Source: Cordylochernes scorpioides (lineage: Eukaryota > Arthropoda > Arachnida > Pseudoscorpiones > Chernetidae). From it: a DNA stretch of 64,000 bases. The notes under the pieces were generated by a model. It was not told the DNA's origin. It did not search any database and worked only from the letters and a program-made list of their open reading frames with translations. The position numbers were made by a program, and so were the translations under genes. Location of the stretch: contig CP092877.1 of the NCBI GenBank assembly GCA_030710605.1, positions 37,992,990 to 38,056,989 on the forward strand. Reading direction: 5' to 3'. Below, in pieces: positions 10,750 to 22,394 of this stretch. Numbering within the stretch: position 1 is the stretch's first letter; each line of letters opens with the position of its first letter.

Positions 10750-12176
10750 ATACAAGGGATTATTCTATTGAATTTTATGGATTATTAGTATATATTCAAT
10801 GCTATTGTGCCATTGTATTAAACAACGGTTTATATTTCTGTTTAGTAGATACTAAGGACTATGAACGATCTGGGTCGCTTTGTGTAGCTATTTTATAATA
10901 AACAAAAGACATCTCTTAACCTATTATCTTTCAAATAGAAATATAAATCAATAATATAATAATAATAGCGCTAGAGATTTTATTTTATCTTTTGAACTAT
11001 TATAAATAACATTGGATAATAAAAATGACAATTTAATATAACTGAATCGAATAATATATAATTTCTTTCAAAACATATTTTTCGTTAATTAAAAATAAAT
11101 AAAATACCTTTTAAGATAACATATATAAGTTAAAAATTTAAAATAATCTTTTATATGTGTAATTTAAAATACGAATTAATTGAGATAATACTATTGAAAA
11201 AAAAAATATATATATATGAGTGCATATTATATATAAATAAAATTGAATAAAGATTTTGAATAATAAATTAATTATATATATATATAGGGAACAATTAATC
11301 TTTGCCTCTTATTAAATATACAAACAATGCATTTGAAAAATAAATTGTATATGAATAATAATTATTATTATTCGTCTGAAAATATTTTTTATTGTATATT
11401 CTAAATGTTTTATATATTTTTATGATCATCTTAATTAAATATTACTCATAATAGAAATATATTTTAAAGAAATATTTTATTAAACAAGAATATTTATTAA
11501 ATAGATTTCATGTATATATATATAAATTCAGCAAGGAAATACAAAATCTATTCAATGATAGAAGCAATTACAGACGACATTTTTGGCGCAATAAATGGCG
11601 AATTCAGCCATTGCGGCCGACGAATAGTATGACAATATCGAACAAAGGAACCAAAAGAAATCTTCAGTGGGTTGTCTGTTCGTTAATTTAGCTTACAGAT
11701 TGATACAGATTTAATGACCCGCCAAAATCTTTCTTTTTCCTGGGTTGCTTACCTGTCCTTGATATTTGAAAGGCGGAATAAAGAGAAACATGTCTGCTTC
11801 TACGACTTTAAAATTATTTTCAAACTTTCGCCTCTAATTTGCGTCTCTCGTTTAATTTAGTGATTTTTACTTTAATAATTTAGTGTTGTAATTGGCTAAA
11901 CTAGGTCGTTAGCTTTCTAATTATTTGAAGCATTTTAAAGAATTATTTTTCATATTGAAGTTATTTTAATATATGTAAACTTTTCATATAAATCTAACTC
12001 GATTTGTAGATAAATTAATTATTTATATAATCAATATTTCCTTTTATAGAATTCCAAATCATATCAAGGTTAAGACTTGCTTCATTTTTTGCAATTATGC
12101 TCATTTCGACTTACATTTACAAAAATATATTCCACAATAAAAGTTAATTTATTTATATAGAGTTTATACACTTGTA
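10750..12176. other. AT-rich interval, nothing recognised
   Basis: Contains several (TA)n runs (about 11200, 11270 and 11510). The stretch 11570-11770 is less AT-biased but has no open frame or repeat match within the window. Confidence 0.6.
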
Positions 12177-12178
12177 TA

Positions 12179-12344
12179 AGGTTGTCCTAAAAGTTCGTGT
12201 TTTTCTTAAACCTTTGTTTTTTTATTACTTGGCGAATAATATTATTACGGCGAATACATAATAATACATAAGACATTATACATAACGGCGAATAATATTG
12301 GTATTTAAATTTTTTGCAAGTGTTCACGAACTTTTGGACAACCT
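12179..12344. mobile_element. Mariner-type MITE (166 bp)
   Basis: Terminal inverted repeats AGGTTGTCC(T)AAAAGTTCGTG at 12179 and CACGAACTTTTGGACAACCT ending 12344, flanked by TA on both sides (12177-12178 and 12345-12346). The terminus style and TA duplication are typical of Tc1/mariner. The inside holds repeated GGCGAATA motifs and no transposase. Confidence 0.8.
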
Positions 12345-12494
12345 TATAGTATTACTAATGGCTGCCTTTATTTTACAAAATAATTCAGAATAAATGCACA
12401 CTTGAATAGATAGGTATGTATCCTTTTATTTTAATGAAGACTTTTTTTAATTTTGATAAAACAACTTGTTGGATAAATAACATCAATATTTCAA

Positions 12495-12570
12495 ATATTA
12501 AACTGGTACAACCACCAGTAAGGTTTATCAATGATGAATCAAGCTTTCCCAATAATATGTTAGCTTTTTT
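12495..12570 (+). repeat. Family D relic
   Basis: Contains AAACTGGTACAACCACC and ATCAATGATGAATCAAGC, a decayed D core (compare AAACTGGCGAAACC and ACCACTGATGAGCC). The helix-forming bases are mostly lost. Confidence 0.45.
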
Positions 12571-12704
12571 ATAAGTTGTTTTTTATAGATTAATATATTT
12601 TTATTTTTGACCAGATGACTGGGTTACTTTACATGTATATATTTGGTTTTTGAAATGATGTAAATTAGGGATATAGTTTTGATGCTAATTTTTTCAGGAA
12701 AAAT

Positions 12705-13277
12705 ATGCAGCCAATTGTAATCAAATCAACGATCGGCCCAGCTGGCGAAAAGGTCAGTATAATCGAAACCAACATACTTTTGAAAATTCTTGAAAGATGT
12801 GGCATCGAGTACAAAGTAGAAGAAACTCTTTCAGCAAAGAAACGAACTCGCGAATCTCCATCAGATTCAACATCACGTAGCCATAAGACACCGAGAATGG
12901 AGGTTGTCTCACAGCATAATGGAAACGATGTCTCCATGAACGAGGTAACTGAAGTCCCTCAAGAAACGTCCGCAGCTACCCCTCCTCAGGTTAACGAAGA
13001 AGACATTGATGAAGATGGTCCTTGGACAAAAGTCACACATGCAAAAAAGCCTAGAATACTACCTCTAATAGCAGAAAATGTAACAGACTGGAAGTTGCTC
13101 TGCCAAGAGCTGAAAGACCTGTGCACAGATAAATTCCAATGTACGATCTCAGGAAATAAGCACATTATCAAGGCCCAAAATATTTCAGACTTCAAAAAAA
13201 TCAGGGAATATGTTCAAAAAATAATGGCGGCTACTCTTATAGACTCCAAGAAGAAAAACCGCTCAAAGTGGTATTAA
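12705..13277 (+). pseudogene. ORF1 (gag), N-terminal part, 190 codons
   Basis: Element RNA-binding protein, first half. It begins near the element start at ATG 12705 (MQPIVIKSTIGPAGEK). Residues 45-110 are polar and low-complexity, as usual in Jockey gags. The last about 14 codons run out of frame: the continuing family sequence (RLQEEKPLKVVLKGV) is found one frame away, so a single-base frameshift lies at about 13226-13245. Followed by the second fragment with a 10-bp overlap. Confidence 0.75.
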
Positions 13278-13900
13278 AGGGCGTGACAACAGCCTACAAG
13301 ACTGAAGATATAGCAATAGAACTTGCAACAATGGGCTTTACTGAGACCTCTGTGAAGAGACTTCATAGACAATCAACTAAAAGGCCAATGAATTTAGTAC
13401 TGGTAGAATTACCGAAAAATGAACACAACAAGAAAATTTACGGAATAACTGAACTTCTCTATCAGAAAATTGCAGTAGAATCTTTCAGAACAACAAACCG
13501 TGTGACTCAATGCTTCAACTGCCAGGGTTTCGGGCACGGTCAACTTAACTGCTTCCTGAAACCAAAATGCGTCAAGTGTGCCGAGGAGCACCATTCGAAG
13601 GACTGCCCAAGAAAGTCAAGACAACTTCCCCCAAAGTGTGCAAACTGCGAAGAAGCGCACACAGCCAATTACCGCGGATGCCCTAAGTTTCCAAGAGTAC
13701 ATCAGCAACAGCCAAGATACCCTGGTCAGTACAAACCCAACAATCCACTTCCGATTTCAAAAAGATCTGAAACACTGCCGAAAATGGTAGAACAACAAAA
13801 CCAAAGCAATGCTGAGGTTGTGACAAGAAAAACTTCTCGTTCTGAAACTAAGGACCTGTGTGAAAAATTGATGCAAGTAATCAAAACATACCTACATTGA
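13246..13900 (+). pseudogene. ORF1 (gag), C-terminal part with PRE_C2HC-like region and zinc knuckles
   Basis: The second half of the nucleocapsid protein opens with LQEEKPLKVVLKGV and continues with the about 70-residue region that precedes knuckles in Jockey gags. Cys/His clusters: CFNCQGFGHGQLNC (CX2CX4HX4C), CVKCAEEHHSKDC (CX2CX4HX4C) and CANCEEAHTANYRGC (CX2CX4HX6C). An in-frame ATG exists at 13268 but the true start was upstream in the other frame. The TGA at 13898-13900 overlaps the ORF2 ATG. Confidence 0.8.
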
Positions 13901-16269
13901 ATTGCAAATTACCTTTTAAAATTATTGCTTGGAATTGTAACGGAATCAGATCAAAGAAAGAAGAATTATTACACTTTTTAGAAGATAACTCAATTGACAT
14001 TGCTCTGCTCAGTGAAACTCACCTTAAACCCTCAATTGATCTAAAGTTCAGGAACTATCAAACCATTAGAACTGATCGAATTACAGGAAAAGGTGGGGGA
14101 ACAGCCATCATCATAAAATCCCTTTTTAAATATAAAAATATGCTGATTCATACTTTAAACTTGGAAAATACTTCAATTTTGATAAAACCAGATGGAAAAA
14201 CACTCTTGCAAATCACAGCAATTTATAAGAAGCCTGATGCACCATTATTGGAAGAAGATTTGAACCAACTGATAAAACACAACCACTCAATAATCGTTGC
14301 AGGAGACTGGAACTCCAAACACCCTCTTTGGGGATCAAGGACTTCAAATAACAGTGGAATCGTGCTGCACAATTTCTCTGAAAGAGAAAGCCTCGACAAT
14401 GTCGCACCTTCGTCACCCACGCATTACAGTCCACTCGGCAATCCCGATTTCCTAGACTTCGCTATACTTAAAAACATTCCCTGGACCTCAAAGGCCAGAA
14501 CCACCGACGATTTATCATCTGACCATCTCCCTGTAATCTTTGAATTGAATTGCCCAAAGGATGAATTCACAACCCAGCTCAGCCGAGTAACTAATTGGAT
14601 TCATTTTCAACAAGATCTAATCTCCACCACGCCCCCCAGACTCCCCTTGAAAACTGAAGTAGACATTGATTCAGCAGTTGGAATTTTAAACGAGAAAATT
14701 AATAATAGCTACTCGAAAAACACCATAGTCTCATCTTCCAAATTAATAAAGAACCCAAAAACCAAAGCCTTAATAAGGGAGAAAAATAAAGCTAGGAAAA
14801 GATGGCAATCAACCTGGGATCCAGCTCATAGAGCTACTTACCTCAATCTTCAAGGAAAGGTAAATCAAGCCCTTGAAGCAGAGAAATCTGAAAATTGGAA
14901 TAATTTTTTAAGCAAACTTGATTCGAGCCCAACAGACTTCTGGAAAAAAAAAACAAAACCCATTAGGAAAAAAACTGACAAAATCACTAGTTTAAATGCA
15001 AATGGAAAAACCTTGCTGACCGACAAAGAAATTGAAAATGATCTTTCAGAGCATTTTTCCAAACACTTTTTCAAGGCGGAGGATGAGGTTCCGTCTTACC
15101 TAACAGATAACACTTGCCTTCATCCCCAAGAGAATATACTATCAATGACAACGCCAAATGAAGTCAAGGAAGTGATTAGAAACCTAGGTAATCACAAAGC
15201 TCCAGGCCACGACAATATTACGCCGCAAATGACTAAAAACCTCCCCATCAAATGGATAGTTTTCCTCGCTGGGATCTTCAATGCAGCATTACACCTGTGC
15301 TACTTCCCGAAGACATGGAAACATGCCATTATCATAACCATTCCAAAAAAATCACCTGTCAAATCACCTGAAGATCTCAGACCTATCAGCCTACTCTCTA
15401 CCATTGGTAAGGTATACGAGAGGATTGTTCTTCGCAGATTGCAGACATACATGGATTCTATTAACTTTATCATTCCTCAACAATTTGGATTCAGAAAAGG
15501 ACACTCCACAACCCACCAGCTAATCACAGTAATAGACTACATCCAAATAAGAAAGTCCCACAAGGAGGCAGTAGGTGCTGTTTTTCTAGACCTTACCAAA
15601 GCCTTTGATAGAGTATGGCATGATGGCTTGATAGCAAAAATAACAAAAAATCAATTTCCAAGGGATTTTATGAAATTCTTGAAAAACTATCTCCAGGACA
15701 GAACCTTTTCAATTAAGCAAGGGAATTATATAACCACGGCAAAACCAACCCAGATTGGAGTCCCTCAAGGCTCTATCCTTGGACCCTACCTATTCAACAT
15801 CTACATCAACGATTTCCCTCAACATCCAAAATGTCAAATAAAACTTTTCGCAGATGACGCAGCAATTTTAGCAAACTCCAAATCAATAGGAATAATAACT
15901 AAACAACTCCAAAATTACATAAACAGTATAACCAAATGGTGCAACGATTGGAAATTAGACATCAACCCAAAAAAGTCTCAGGCAATAATTTTTACTCCAC
16001 TAGACAATAAAAAATTCAAGCCACAATCCATCCTAAAGGTAAACCAGAGCCCTATTAACTGGACTGACAGCGTTAAATATCTTGGAGTTACCTTAGACTC
16101 CAAGTTGAAATTCAACATGCATGTCAAAAATATCATAAAGAAAGCAAAAATCGCAAAAATAACGTTATCAAGCCTGTTCAACTATAGAAGCAAATTGACT
16201 ACAAAACAAAAGTTTATACAGAAGTTGTATCCTCCCGATAGTAACATACGCACTCCCAATTTGGTGTAA
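13897..16269 (+). CDS. ORF2: APE endonuclease plus reverse transcriptase (frameshifted near the C-terminus)
   Basis: Enzyme for target-primed reverse transcription. The N-terminal APE endonuclease shows AWNCNGIRSKKEE at the start, SETHL near residue 38, GDWNSKHPLWGS near 136 and SSDHLPV near 206. RT blocks: NHKAPGHDNITPQ, LRPISLLSTIGKVYERI, QFGFRKGHSTTHQ (about 530), VFLDLTKAFDRVWH, GVPQGSILGPYLFNIYINDFP (about 622) and catalytic FADDAA at about 649. After residue about 780 the frame shifts: the true continuation is in another frame from about 16238. The ATG overlaps the ORF1 stop (ATGA), as in other Jockey elements. Endonuclease and RT domains are uninterrupted, so this copy decayed recently. 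Confidence 0.92.
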   Translation: MNCKLPFKIIAWNCNGIRSKKEELLHFLEDNSIDIALLSETHLKPSIDLKFRNYQTIRTDRITGKGGGTAIIIKSLFKYKNMLIHTLNLENTSILIKPDGKTLLQITAIYKKPDAPLLEEDLNQLIKHNHSIIVAGDWNSKHPLWGSRTSNNSGIVLHNFSERESLDNVAPSSPTHYSPLGNPDFLDFAILKNIPWTSKARTTDDLSSDHLPVIFELNCPKDEFTTQLSRVTNWIHFQQDLISTTPPRLPLKTEVDIDSAVGILNEKINNSYSKNTIVSSSKLIKNPKTKALIREKNKARKRWQSTWDPAHRATYLNLQGKVNQALEAEKSENWNNFLSKLDSSPTDFWKKKTKPIRKKTDKITSLNANGKTLLTDKEIENDLSEHFSKHFFKAEDEVPSYLTDNTCLHPQENILSMTTPNEVKEVIRNLGNHKAPGHDNITPQMTKNLPIKWIVFLAGIFNAALHLCYFPKTWKHAIIITIPKKSPVKSPEDLRPISLLSTIGKVYERIVLRRLQTYMDSINFIIPQQFGFRKGHSTTHQLITVIDYIQIRKSHKEAVGAVFLDLTKAFDRVWHDGLIAKITKNQFPRDFMKFLKNYLQDRTFSIKQGNYITTAKPTQIGVPQGSILGPYLFNIYINDFPQHPKCQIKLFADDAAILANSKSIGIITKQLQNYINSITKWCNDWKLDINPKKSQAIIFTPLDNKKFKPQSILKVNQSPINWTDSVKYLGVTLDSKLKFNMHVKNIIKKAKIAKITLSSLFNYRSKLTTKQKFIQKLYPPDSNIRTPNLV

Positions 16270-16573
16270 ATACATTACAACCACAAACAAAAATAGAATA
16301 AACGCATTTATGAGAATCTGCCTTCGGACAAGTATAGGAGCTCCATTCAACCTATCAAACAAGATACTGAAGGAGGACTTGAACCAACCCGATCTAGAAG
16401 ATATGTACCAAACTTCCGTTAAGAAATTATACCTCCAAATGCAAAATTCAATAATCCTACCATACAAGATATTCTACAAAATAAAGGAGATATCAATCCC
16501 CGATTCCGACGACCCGGCCCTGACACTTAGTCAAGAGCTCATCGCCCAACAGCTGCCCTCCTGCAAGGCCTAG
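16238..16573 (+). pseudogene. ORF2 C-terminal tail after the frameshift
   Basis: The frame shifted +1 relative to ORF2 reads IVTYALPIWCKYI and on to a TAG at 16571-16573. This is the usual thumb/C-terminal continuation of Jockey RTs (ILTYACPVW-like). The shift point is between about 16225 and 16245. Confidence 0.75.
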
Positions 16574-16698
16574 GGGGACCACTTCTACTCCACCAACTCG
16601 CCATGTGTAAATAGCCAGGACAAGGTGACTCGCGAGCTGTGCTCGAATGTAACACCTGTAAATTGAGACGAAATAAATAAATAAAAAATGTAAATTAG

Positions 16699-18253
16699 TT
16701 AGTTATGAAAGGAAATTAGAAAGTATTAATTGTGTTGATGATTACTCTGCTCGATGTTAGAATAGGAAAGTCTTAGCTCCCAAAATAATATAATATCACA
16801 GAGAGGATTGTAGGAAGTAATTATTTTTGTAAAATATGAAATTACAAGTAAATTTAATAGTATCATTTAATATATTTAGATGGGGCGCTAATTCACTCTC
16901 TCTATATATAAGTACGTTCGGATAATTGGTATTTCAGGTATTTGTAGTTCTAATTCCAGATAGTATATCGAATATAGAATGTAGATTTATATATCTATGA
17001 GAAAGATCAGATAAAACATGACTATCACTAGTCCTGGGTTGTAGCGGGTCCAGGAAGCATATCAAGTGATACATTTATAAAGTAAAATATTTGATTATCA
17101 TCTATGGATATTATACTCTAACATAAATCTTTATACACTTTGAGAGAGGTTTTGAAGATGAGAAGTAACTTAGAGTAATATATAATAGGCGATCCATGCC
17201 TACCTGAAGTTGTTTATTTGGTGTATTTAGGGTGATTAAAAAGTATAAATAGATTTTAGGCCTTATTTATTTAAATGATTTTTATTTTATTACACCGGAG
17301 TATATGCAAATTCCAAAATTTCCAAGTCAACAACAACAGAATGATGATGATAAGTTATATATTACGATATATACAATATATCACTGAATAATAATATGTG
17401 GATTTATAATTATTAGAATATAAATATACGACAGTTTAATTATTGTTTCGATACAGCTATGAACCAACCTGTATGCAACAGATCACAAGATACATCAAAG
17501 AAGTTGCAGTATTTAAAAGAATTCTAATCTACATGTTTCCAGAACGCATACTATGCAACGCTACATACACAATATTGACAGGAAATGTCTTTGTACAAAG
17601 CGGATCTTAGAAAAATTCCAAAAGCAACTCCACCAGCTCATAGTCTAAAGAGGAATACCAAACTGTTGAACAGCTTTTTCAAATATGCCCCTATTAACAT
17701 CTCCAAAGATTCCAGACTGAACTTTCCTCGGTGTCTTTGTCTGAGGGGTTTCAGATGATTTTTCCTTTCCCTGTATCCTATCGCAGTCATCCTTTTCTCA
17801 AAACAAATTTGTTTACATAGATAAAATAATTTTGTATAATAATCATTTATTTCATTAAGAAAAGTTCTAATCATGTAAATATTTTAGTATATATATATTA
17901 TCTTCTAGTTTCTTGGAAAGGTGCCTGTTGAAGGACGTCAAAGTGCGAAAGCTTGCCGAATTTGCAGCATTAATAAAAATAAAACTCGTCGTCGTTAACT
18001 TTTATTCCTTCTTCAAGAATGCATTGACCTTGAGAAACCTTCCCTAAAACAAATCAGTCTAGTTACATCTGATAAGCTGGATGTCAACGACGACAAGACA
18101 AAAAAATATGAAGACAAACCTGGATAGATGAGGACTTCTGTACGATCCAGGAGTCCAGATTATGTACAGTTAATGCTGTTACTCACTGTAAGAAATAAAA
18201 TACTTGTATTTAATAAATCACTTGTTCTCTGATGCTGCTGGATCTATTATTCC
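16699..18253. other. Interval without recognised gene
   Basis: Mixed AT-rich DNA. Small frames such as 17638-17874 (minus) show no family motif. Some stretches (17450-18120) are less AT-rich and could be old transposon coding remnants, but I cannot name them. Confidence 0.5.
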
Positions 18254-18264
18254 AACATTGCAAT

Positions 18265-18688
18265 CTTTAATTCCTTACTTCTTCGTCCAAATTTTTACAA
18301 CGCACAATTCATTACAAATTATGGTCATTTTGGAGAATTTCTGGCGATAATTGGGGCAACGGATGATCCTATCTGCTTCTATAGAAAAGAAAACCAAGAC
18401 TCAATACATTTATTGATAGAATGTCCGATCCTTCACAGCTACAGAAGTAATCATTTTTATTACATCGAAGAAATGTGTAAATTTGTATATAACAAAGACA
18501 CCTATGAAAATTTCAATATTTTTAAAAATTCATTTTAGATTTTCTTTTCTGTTTGAGAAAACCAATCTTTATGTTTTAATTTTGTCTTTATTCTTGTTTA
18601 TTGAATTATATACAAAATGAATTGTACATAAGCTGCTAGAATGTATTTAGGCATAAGTATCCCGTCCGATATGTCAAATAAATAAATA
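18265..18688 (+). mobile_element. 5'-truncated non-LTR retrotransposon, 424 bp, with target duplication
   Basis: Flanked by AACATTGCAAT at 18254-18264 and 18689-18699. Carries the 3' end of an RT ORF (see next entry), a 3' UTR and an AAATA-repeat tail, so it was inserted by target-primed reverse transcription and severely 5'-truncated. Confidence 0.85.
18266..18538 (+). pseudogene. C-terminus of non-LTR RT ORF with degenerate zinc knuckle
   Basis: Open from the truncation point to TAG 18536-18538. It reads TNYGHFGEFLAIIG, then ICFYRKENQDSIHLLIECPIL. This is the typical end of Jockey/R1-type ORF2 (a G-x-F-x-x-Y/F-L helix, then C-x2-C...H-x4-C). The second cysteine of the knuckle is Tyr here (CFY), a sign of decay. 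No start codon exists because the 5' part is missing. Confidence 0.8.
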
Positions 18689-18699
18689 AACATTGCAAT

Positions 18700-18950
18700 T
18701 TATAAAGCGGAGCTCACACCGCATAAATATTCATGCATATTCCTTTCAAAATAATCGTTTTCGGGGAAGGTGGGAAATATCCGACAACACCTCCCTGAGG
18801 TCCCACCTGGACCTTTGGAATATTCGGACACGTCGCAATGGCATTCATTTTACAATGAAGAGCAAATTGCGACTGCTGTGATAGAGATGAATGGAAACAT
18901 CTGGAGTTTTTCATTGGACACGAAAACAACAACAATAATAATTGTTTTCG
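18700..18950. other. Short interval, nothing recognised
   Basis: Overlapping small frames on both strands (18693-18958) without family motifs. Confidence 0.4.
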
Positions 18951-18956
18951 TAAATT

Positions 18957-19255
18957 AATTTTTGCCTATCTCCAGTACACGTGGTACAGGCCAAAATAAG
19001 CATGGTGGGTAGAAGTAGGCGACTGATTTTACTGTAAATGCACCATATGTGAAAATCAGTTCGACTTTGCACTTTCAAATATGCCAGAGCCCCGTTTGGT
19101 TACTTTCACTCGCTGGTGGGGTTAAACTTTTGCAAGAATCGGAGGCCGTTGGAGCATTTTTTTTTTTAAATCAGAAAAAAGTCCTTAATGTGGGAATCGA
19201 ACCCGGGTCGTAGCGGTCGAAAACCAACGATTTCGACCATCCTTCCACCGACCCC
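18957..19255 (-). mobile_element. tRNA-Glu-like SINE, copy 1
   Basis: On the minus strand the head (19255 downward) begins GGGGTCGGTGG and includes TTGGTTTTCGACCG, a tRNA-Glu-like anticodon arm. It then has a perfect B box GGTTCGATTCC (about 19196-19206). The body matches the copy at 27604. About 300 bp. Pol III-transcribed SINEs have this design and need a partner LINE for movement. Confidence 0.8.
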
Positions 19256-19259
19256 TTTC

Positions 19260-19720
19260 TTCGTTTTTACATAAAAAATATAAATAATATGGTTGAGTAA
19301 CAACAATGTATAACTCAAGAAAATAATCAAGACAATAATTATTTAAGGCAAATAAAATTCCAGTAAGATCATAGAGATAGCCTTCTAAGATTAAAGTTTT
19401 CAAAGAGGGCTGAAATATAAAGTAAACAAATATGGCGGAGAAAAAGTTGCAGAAGACATATTCCGACAGTAGTTTGTCACTCGGCTGTCATTCCATTAAT
19501 CTTCAGTTTCGACTACCTCGCAGGTAAAGAAAGAAATGACTGCAATCAATAAACTTCTGTGAAATAATATTTTTCAAAATTACAATATCTCTCTCTTCTG
19601 TAAGATTGAATATTAGCTTATAAAATAGATATTTATGTATTTTAAGAGTAAAAATATATTTACAATTTAACACTAAAATATTTTCTATTTATAATTTCAT
19701 TTTATATGAATAATAGTTAC
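19260..19720. other. AT-rich interval, nothing recognised
   Basis: No coding or repeat feature seen. Confidence 0.5.
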
Positions 19721-19721
19721 C

Positions 19722-19948
19722 CAGAAATTATTTGAAAGGGGGAAAATAGAATTCGGGTAAAAAATGTCTTTTAATTTAGGTTTTCAAGATTTCGAGCAAA
19801 TTTTCCGCTCTTCAATGGGCAAATTTTGTACATAAAAAGTATTTACCCATTGAAGAGAAGAAAATTCGCTCGAAAGCTTTCAAAACCAGAATTAAAAGAA
19901 ACCTTTTACCCGAATTATATATTTCCCTCTTTTTTCAAATAATTTCAT
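19722..19948. repeat. Fold-back element, about 225 bp
   Basis: The left arm from CAGAAATTATTTGAAAG to TCTTCAATGGG is the inverse of the right arm from CCCATTGAAGAG to CTTTTTTCAAATAATTTC, with scattered mismatches. The centre is about 30 bp. MITE-like; no clear target duplication. Confidence 0.65.
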
Positions 19949-20264
19949 TTATTAAAATACCGAATTAGAGAGGCTTTTAAATGTATATTCTTTAAATAGA
20001 CAATTATATTTGAAAAATATTCATTAAATGAATAAATCAATAAACATATATAAATATTTATAAATGCATATATATGTTATATAAAAATTGTATTTAATTT
20101 TAAAATTAAAATTCCTAGATCAAATTACTCTGTTAAGTATACCACCAGATGTCGCCAATTTCCCTATATAAACCTATTGTTTTAATTTATATTTAATTCG
20201 CGTTGTCCCCGTGTCCATTGAAGAGCCTCAGATGTCACCATGCATCTCTATCAAAGCAGTCGCA

Positions 20265-20480
20265 ATATACACAATCTTGATGCATTAGCGCGCCATCTGT
20301 TATCAAAATTCTAAACTATTATAGATGCGTATGATTCTTTTTAAAAATAACCGCCCTTACTTCAATGGAAAAATTTTGGCGCTCCTATTAATTTTTCCAT
20401 TGAAGTAAGGGCAGTAGAAATTGTTTATTTTTAAAAATAATCATACGCGTATATAATAGTTTCAAATTTTGATACACTAT
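20265..20480. repeat. Family D-related fold-back
   Basis: Two facing copies of the D flank block (GCGCCATCTGTTATCAAAATT..., CCCTTACTTCAATGG / CCATTGAAGTAAGGGCAGTAGAAATTG). The D core itself is absent from the centre. Confidence 0.6.
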
Positions 20481-20562
20481 CTTGGGTGTGTAAAGCTGCT
20501 GTTCTGGGTCTATGTCCATTTTTTGCAAGGCTGCGGCCATTGCTGGGCATGGGGCATGGGCG

Positions 20563-20680
20563 AACTCGCGTTCTATTGGCGAATTATTATACCATATTTC
20601 TCCTTTAGAAGGCTAGAGAATAAAAATGTTTTGAGAACATATTTTTCCCTGGAGGCCTGATATATTTCACTCAACCGAAT
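20563..20680 (+). repeat. Dispersed repeat, partner of 10618-10745
   Basis: ACTCGCGTTCTATTGGCGAATTATTATA ... CCTGATATATTTCACTCAAC block shared with the earlier copy. Class unknown. Confidence 0.5.
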
Positions 20681-20689
20681 ATTTTAATT

Positions 20690-21715
20690 AACAAAGGCGA
20701 CATGAAATTATTTTTCTACCTACAGAGATCGTGAATTGAATACAAATCTCTCCACGCTGGTGTTACGTCGAATTACAACATCCATATCACTTCAATCCAA
20801 TAATCCAGAGATACAATTAAATGAAAAACTGAATAATTAGAAGCTATAATTGGCTTTACTGTTAATTACGACACAATTGATTATCTCGTTGTATAATTAT
20901 GATCATTAAATAATCTGTTGCCTTCATTTAGTAGTTCATAGATTAAAATTGATTAATACTGAAGGATAGTTTTCAATTGGTAATTAATCGTTTAAACATG
21001 AAGAAATTACAAAAGATATTATAGATAAATCACCATACATCGCATACTCCCACGTTCAATTATAATATCCCTTTATGCCCATTGAATAGCGAGGGTCTAA
21101 AAGCTTGCGGTTAAAATTAATAGAATAAACTTATTGCGAAATAATTTATCGTTTATAGAGAGTGGTTCACTTTCAAAATAACCATTTTCAACCCTAAAAA
21201 ACATGAACTGTGCAGGTATGAAAAATTTTAAACATCGTATTTGAAAATCTTTTAGCGCGAATATTACAATTTGAAAAAGATTTTAACATACCGATAAAAA
21301 TTTTGTATTGTGTGAAAGCTTATTTTTTTGGACTTTCTTTAAAAGAATTATCTTTTTCTTAGATCATCAAAATAGTGAATTTTTAAAATACTAGAGAGAG
21401 GTCCAAATTTGCAAAAGGACAAATATAAAAGGCAGAATAAATACAAAATGATTGTTAAAAAACACACTTTTTACGATTAGGAAATATAAATATGATTAAA
21501 TAAATACCACATACAAGATTGAACTCATCAACCTTCTAGGTTATCTATAAACATTGTGAGTTTTTTTCCCCCTTAAAAAGGATGACAGCGGGGATCACTG
21601 AAACGTAATAATAAATAATTTAAATGGGTATAGTGTTTGTTTTATTATATTTATATAATTTGGTGCTTATACTAAAATACTTCATAAATGGAAAAATTCA
21701 AAGGAACCTCTGAAG
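20690..21715. other. AT-rich interval, nothing recognised
   Basis: No open frame, RNA gene or repeat match recognised. Confidence 0.5.
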
Positions 21716-21724
21716 TAGTAGACA

Positions 21725-21840
21725 ACTACAGCCCAACAAATATGTCAATGTGCCGTCAAAGAGTATCTTTGACGCAAATAAATATCGCAGATAGAATGGC
21801 CATTTCAAAATCTACTGTCTGTAGAATTATAAAGAGATAG
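21725..21840 (+). pseudogene. Helix-turn-helix fragment, Tc1-like transposase N-terminus?
   Basis: Reads NYSPTNMSMCRQRVSLTQ, then INIADRMAISKSTVCRIIKR and a stop. The second half has the layout of a recognition helix of Tc1-type paired-like HTH domains (A-x-x-x-x-I-S-K-S-T-V-x-R-I-I). Nothing downstream forms a DDE domain. Identification rests on about 40 residues, so it is tentative. Confidence 0.4.
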
Positions 21841-22394
21841 ATTTTATACTGAAAAGAGATAAAATAAGTCTAATTTTCACTTTTTATTATAAAAGACAAC
21901 CAGAAATGGTACCATAATGCAGAAAGCTCTATAAGATTCGCAAAGTCAGTGAAAATTACAATGTTACATTGTATTAAATTTTGGATTATCTTTCAATGAA
22001 TATAACTGCCCAGGTATGATTTAATATGTTAGAGATGGCTATAAGACCGTTAAGACTAGGTTCTCAAATTAAGGGAGAGTTTGCGAAAAATATCAAGGCT
22101 GTCGCTCAAAACGTGCGGGTCGGGTGGAACCAAGTTTTTAGACCAATAAGCGAATATATTGCAGCTCTAAGATTTATATTAAAGTATCTGAAGGCTTTCA
22201 CATAGCTGGGTAAATATTGTTAACGTATTTACAGTAATTGGTTGTTATGGAAATCCATGTCGTGGCCAGGGCAGTTCTTGGCACTCCGCTATCAAGGAGT
22301 CCATGCGGACGCCGTCAGTGTAATCTGATAATGTACTGGACCTAATTGGGTTGGGTGCTATCGCCTGGGGCACAGGCGTGTGGGGAATGTCAGG

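Larger units (their letters stand above)
12669..16687 (+). mobile_element. Jockey-like non-LTR retrotransposon with target-site duplication
   Basis: 4.02 kb element bounded by ATGTAAATTAG on the left (12658-12668) and right (16688-16698). ORF1 with gag zinc knuckles is followed, with a 4-bp overlap (ATGA), by ORF2 with endonuclease and RT. The 3' end is an AAATA-rich tail. ORF1 starts only 36 bp inside the left boundary and is short for a Jockey gag, so slight 5' truncation is possible. One frameshift in each ORF makes this copy inactive. Confidence 0.88.
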
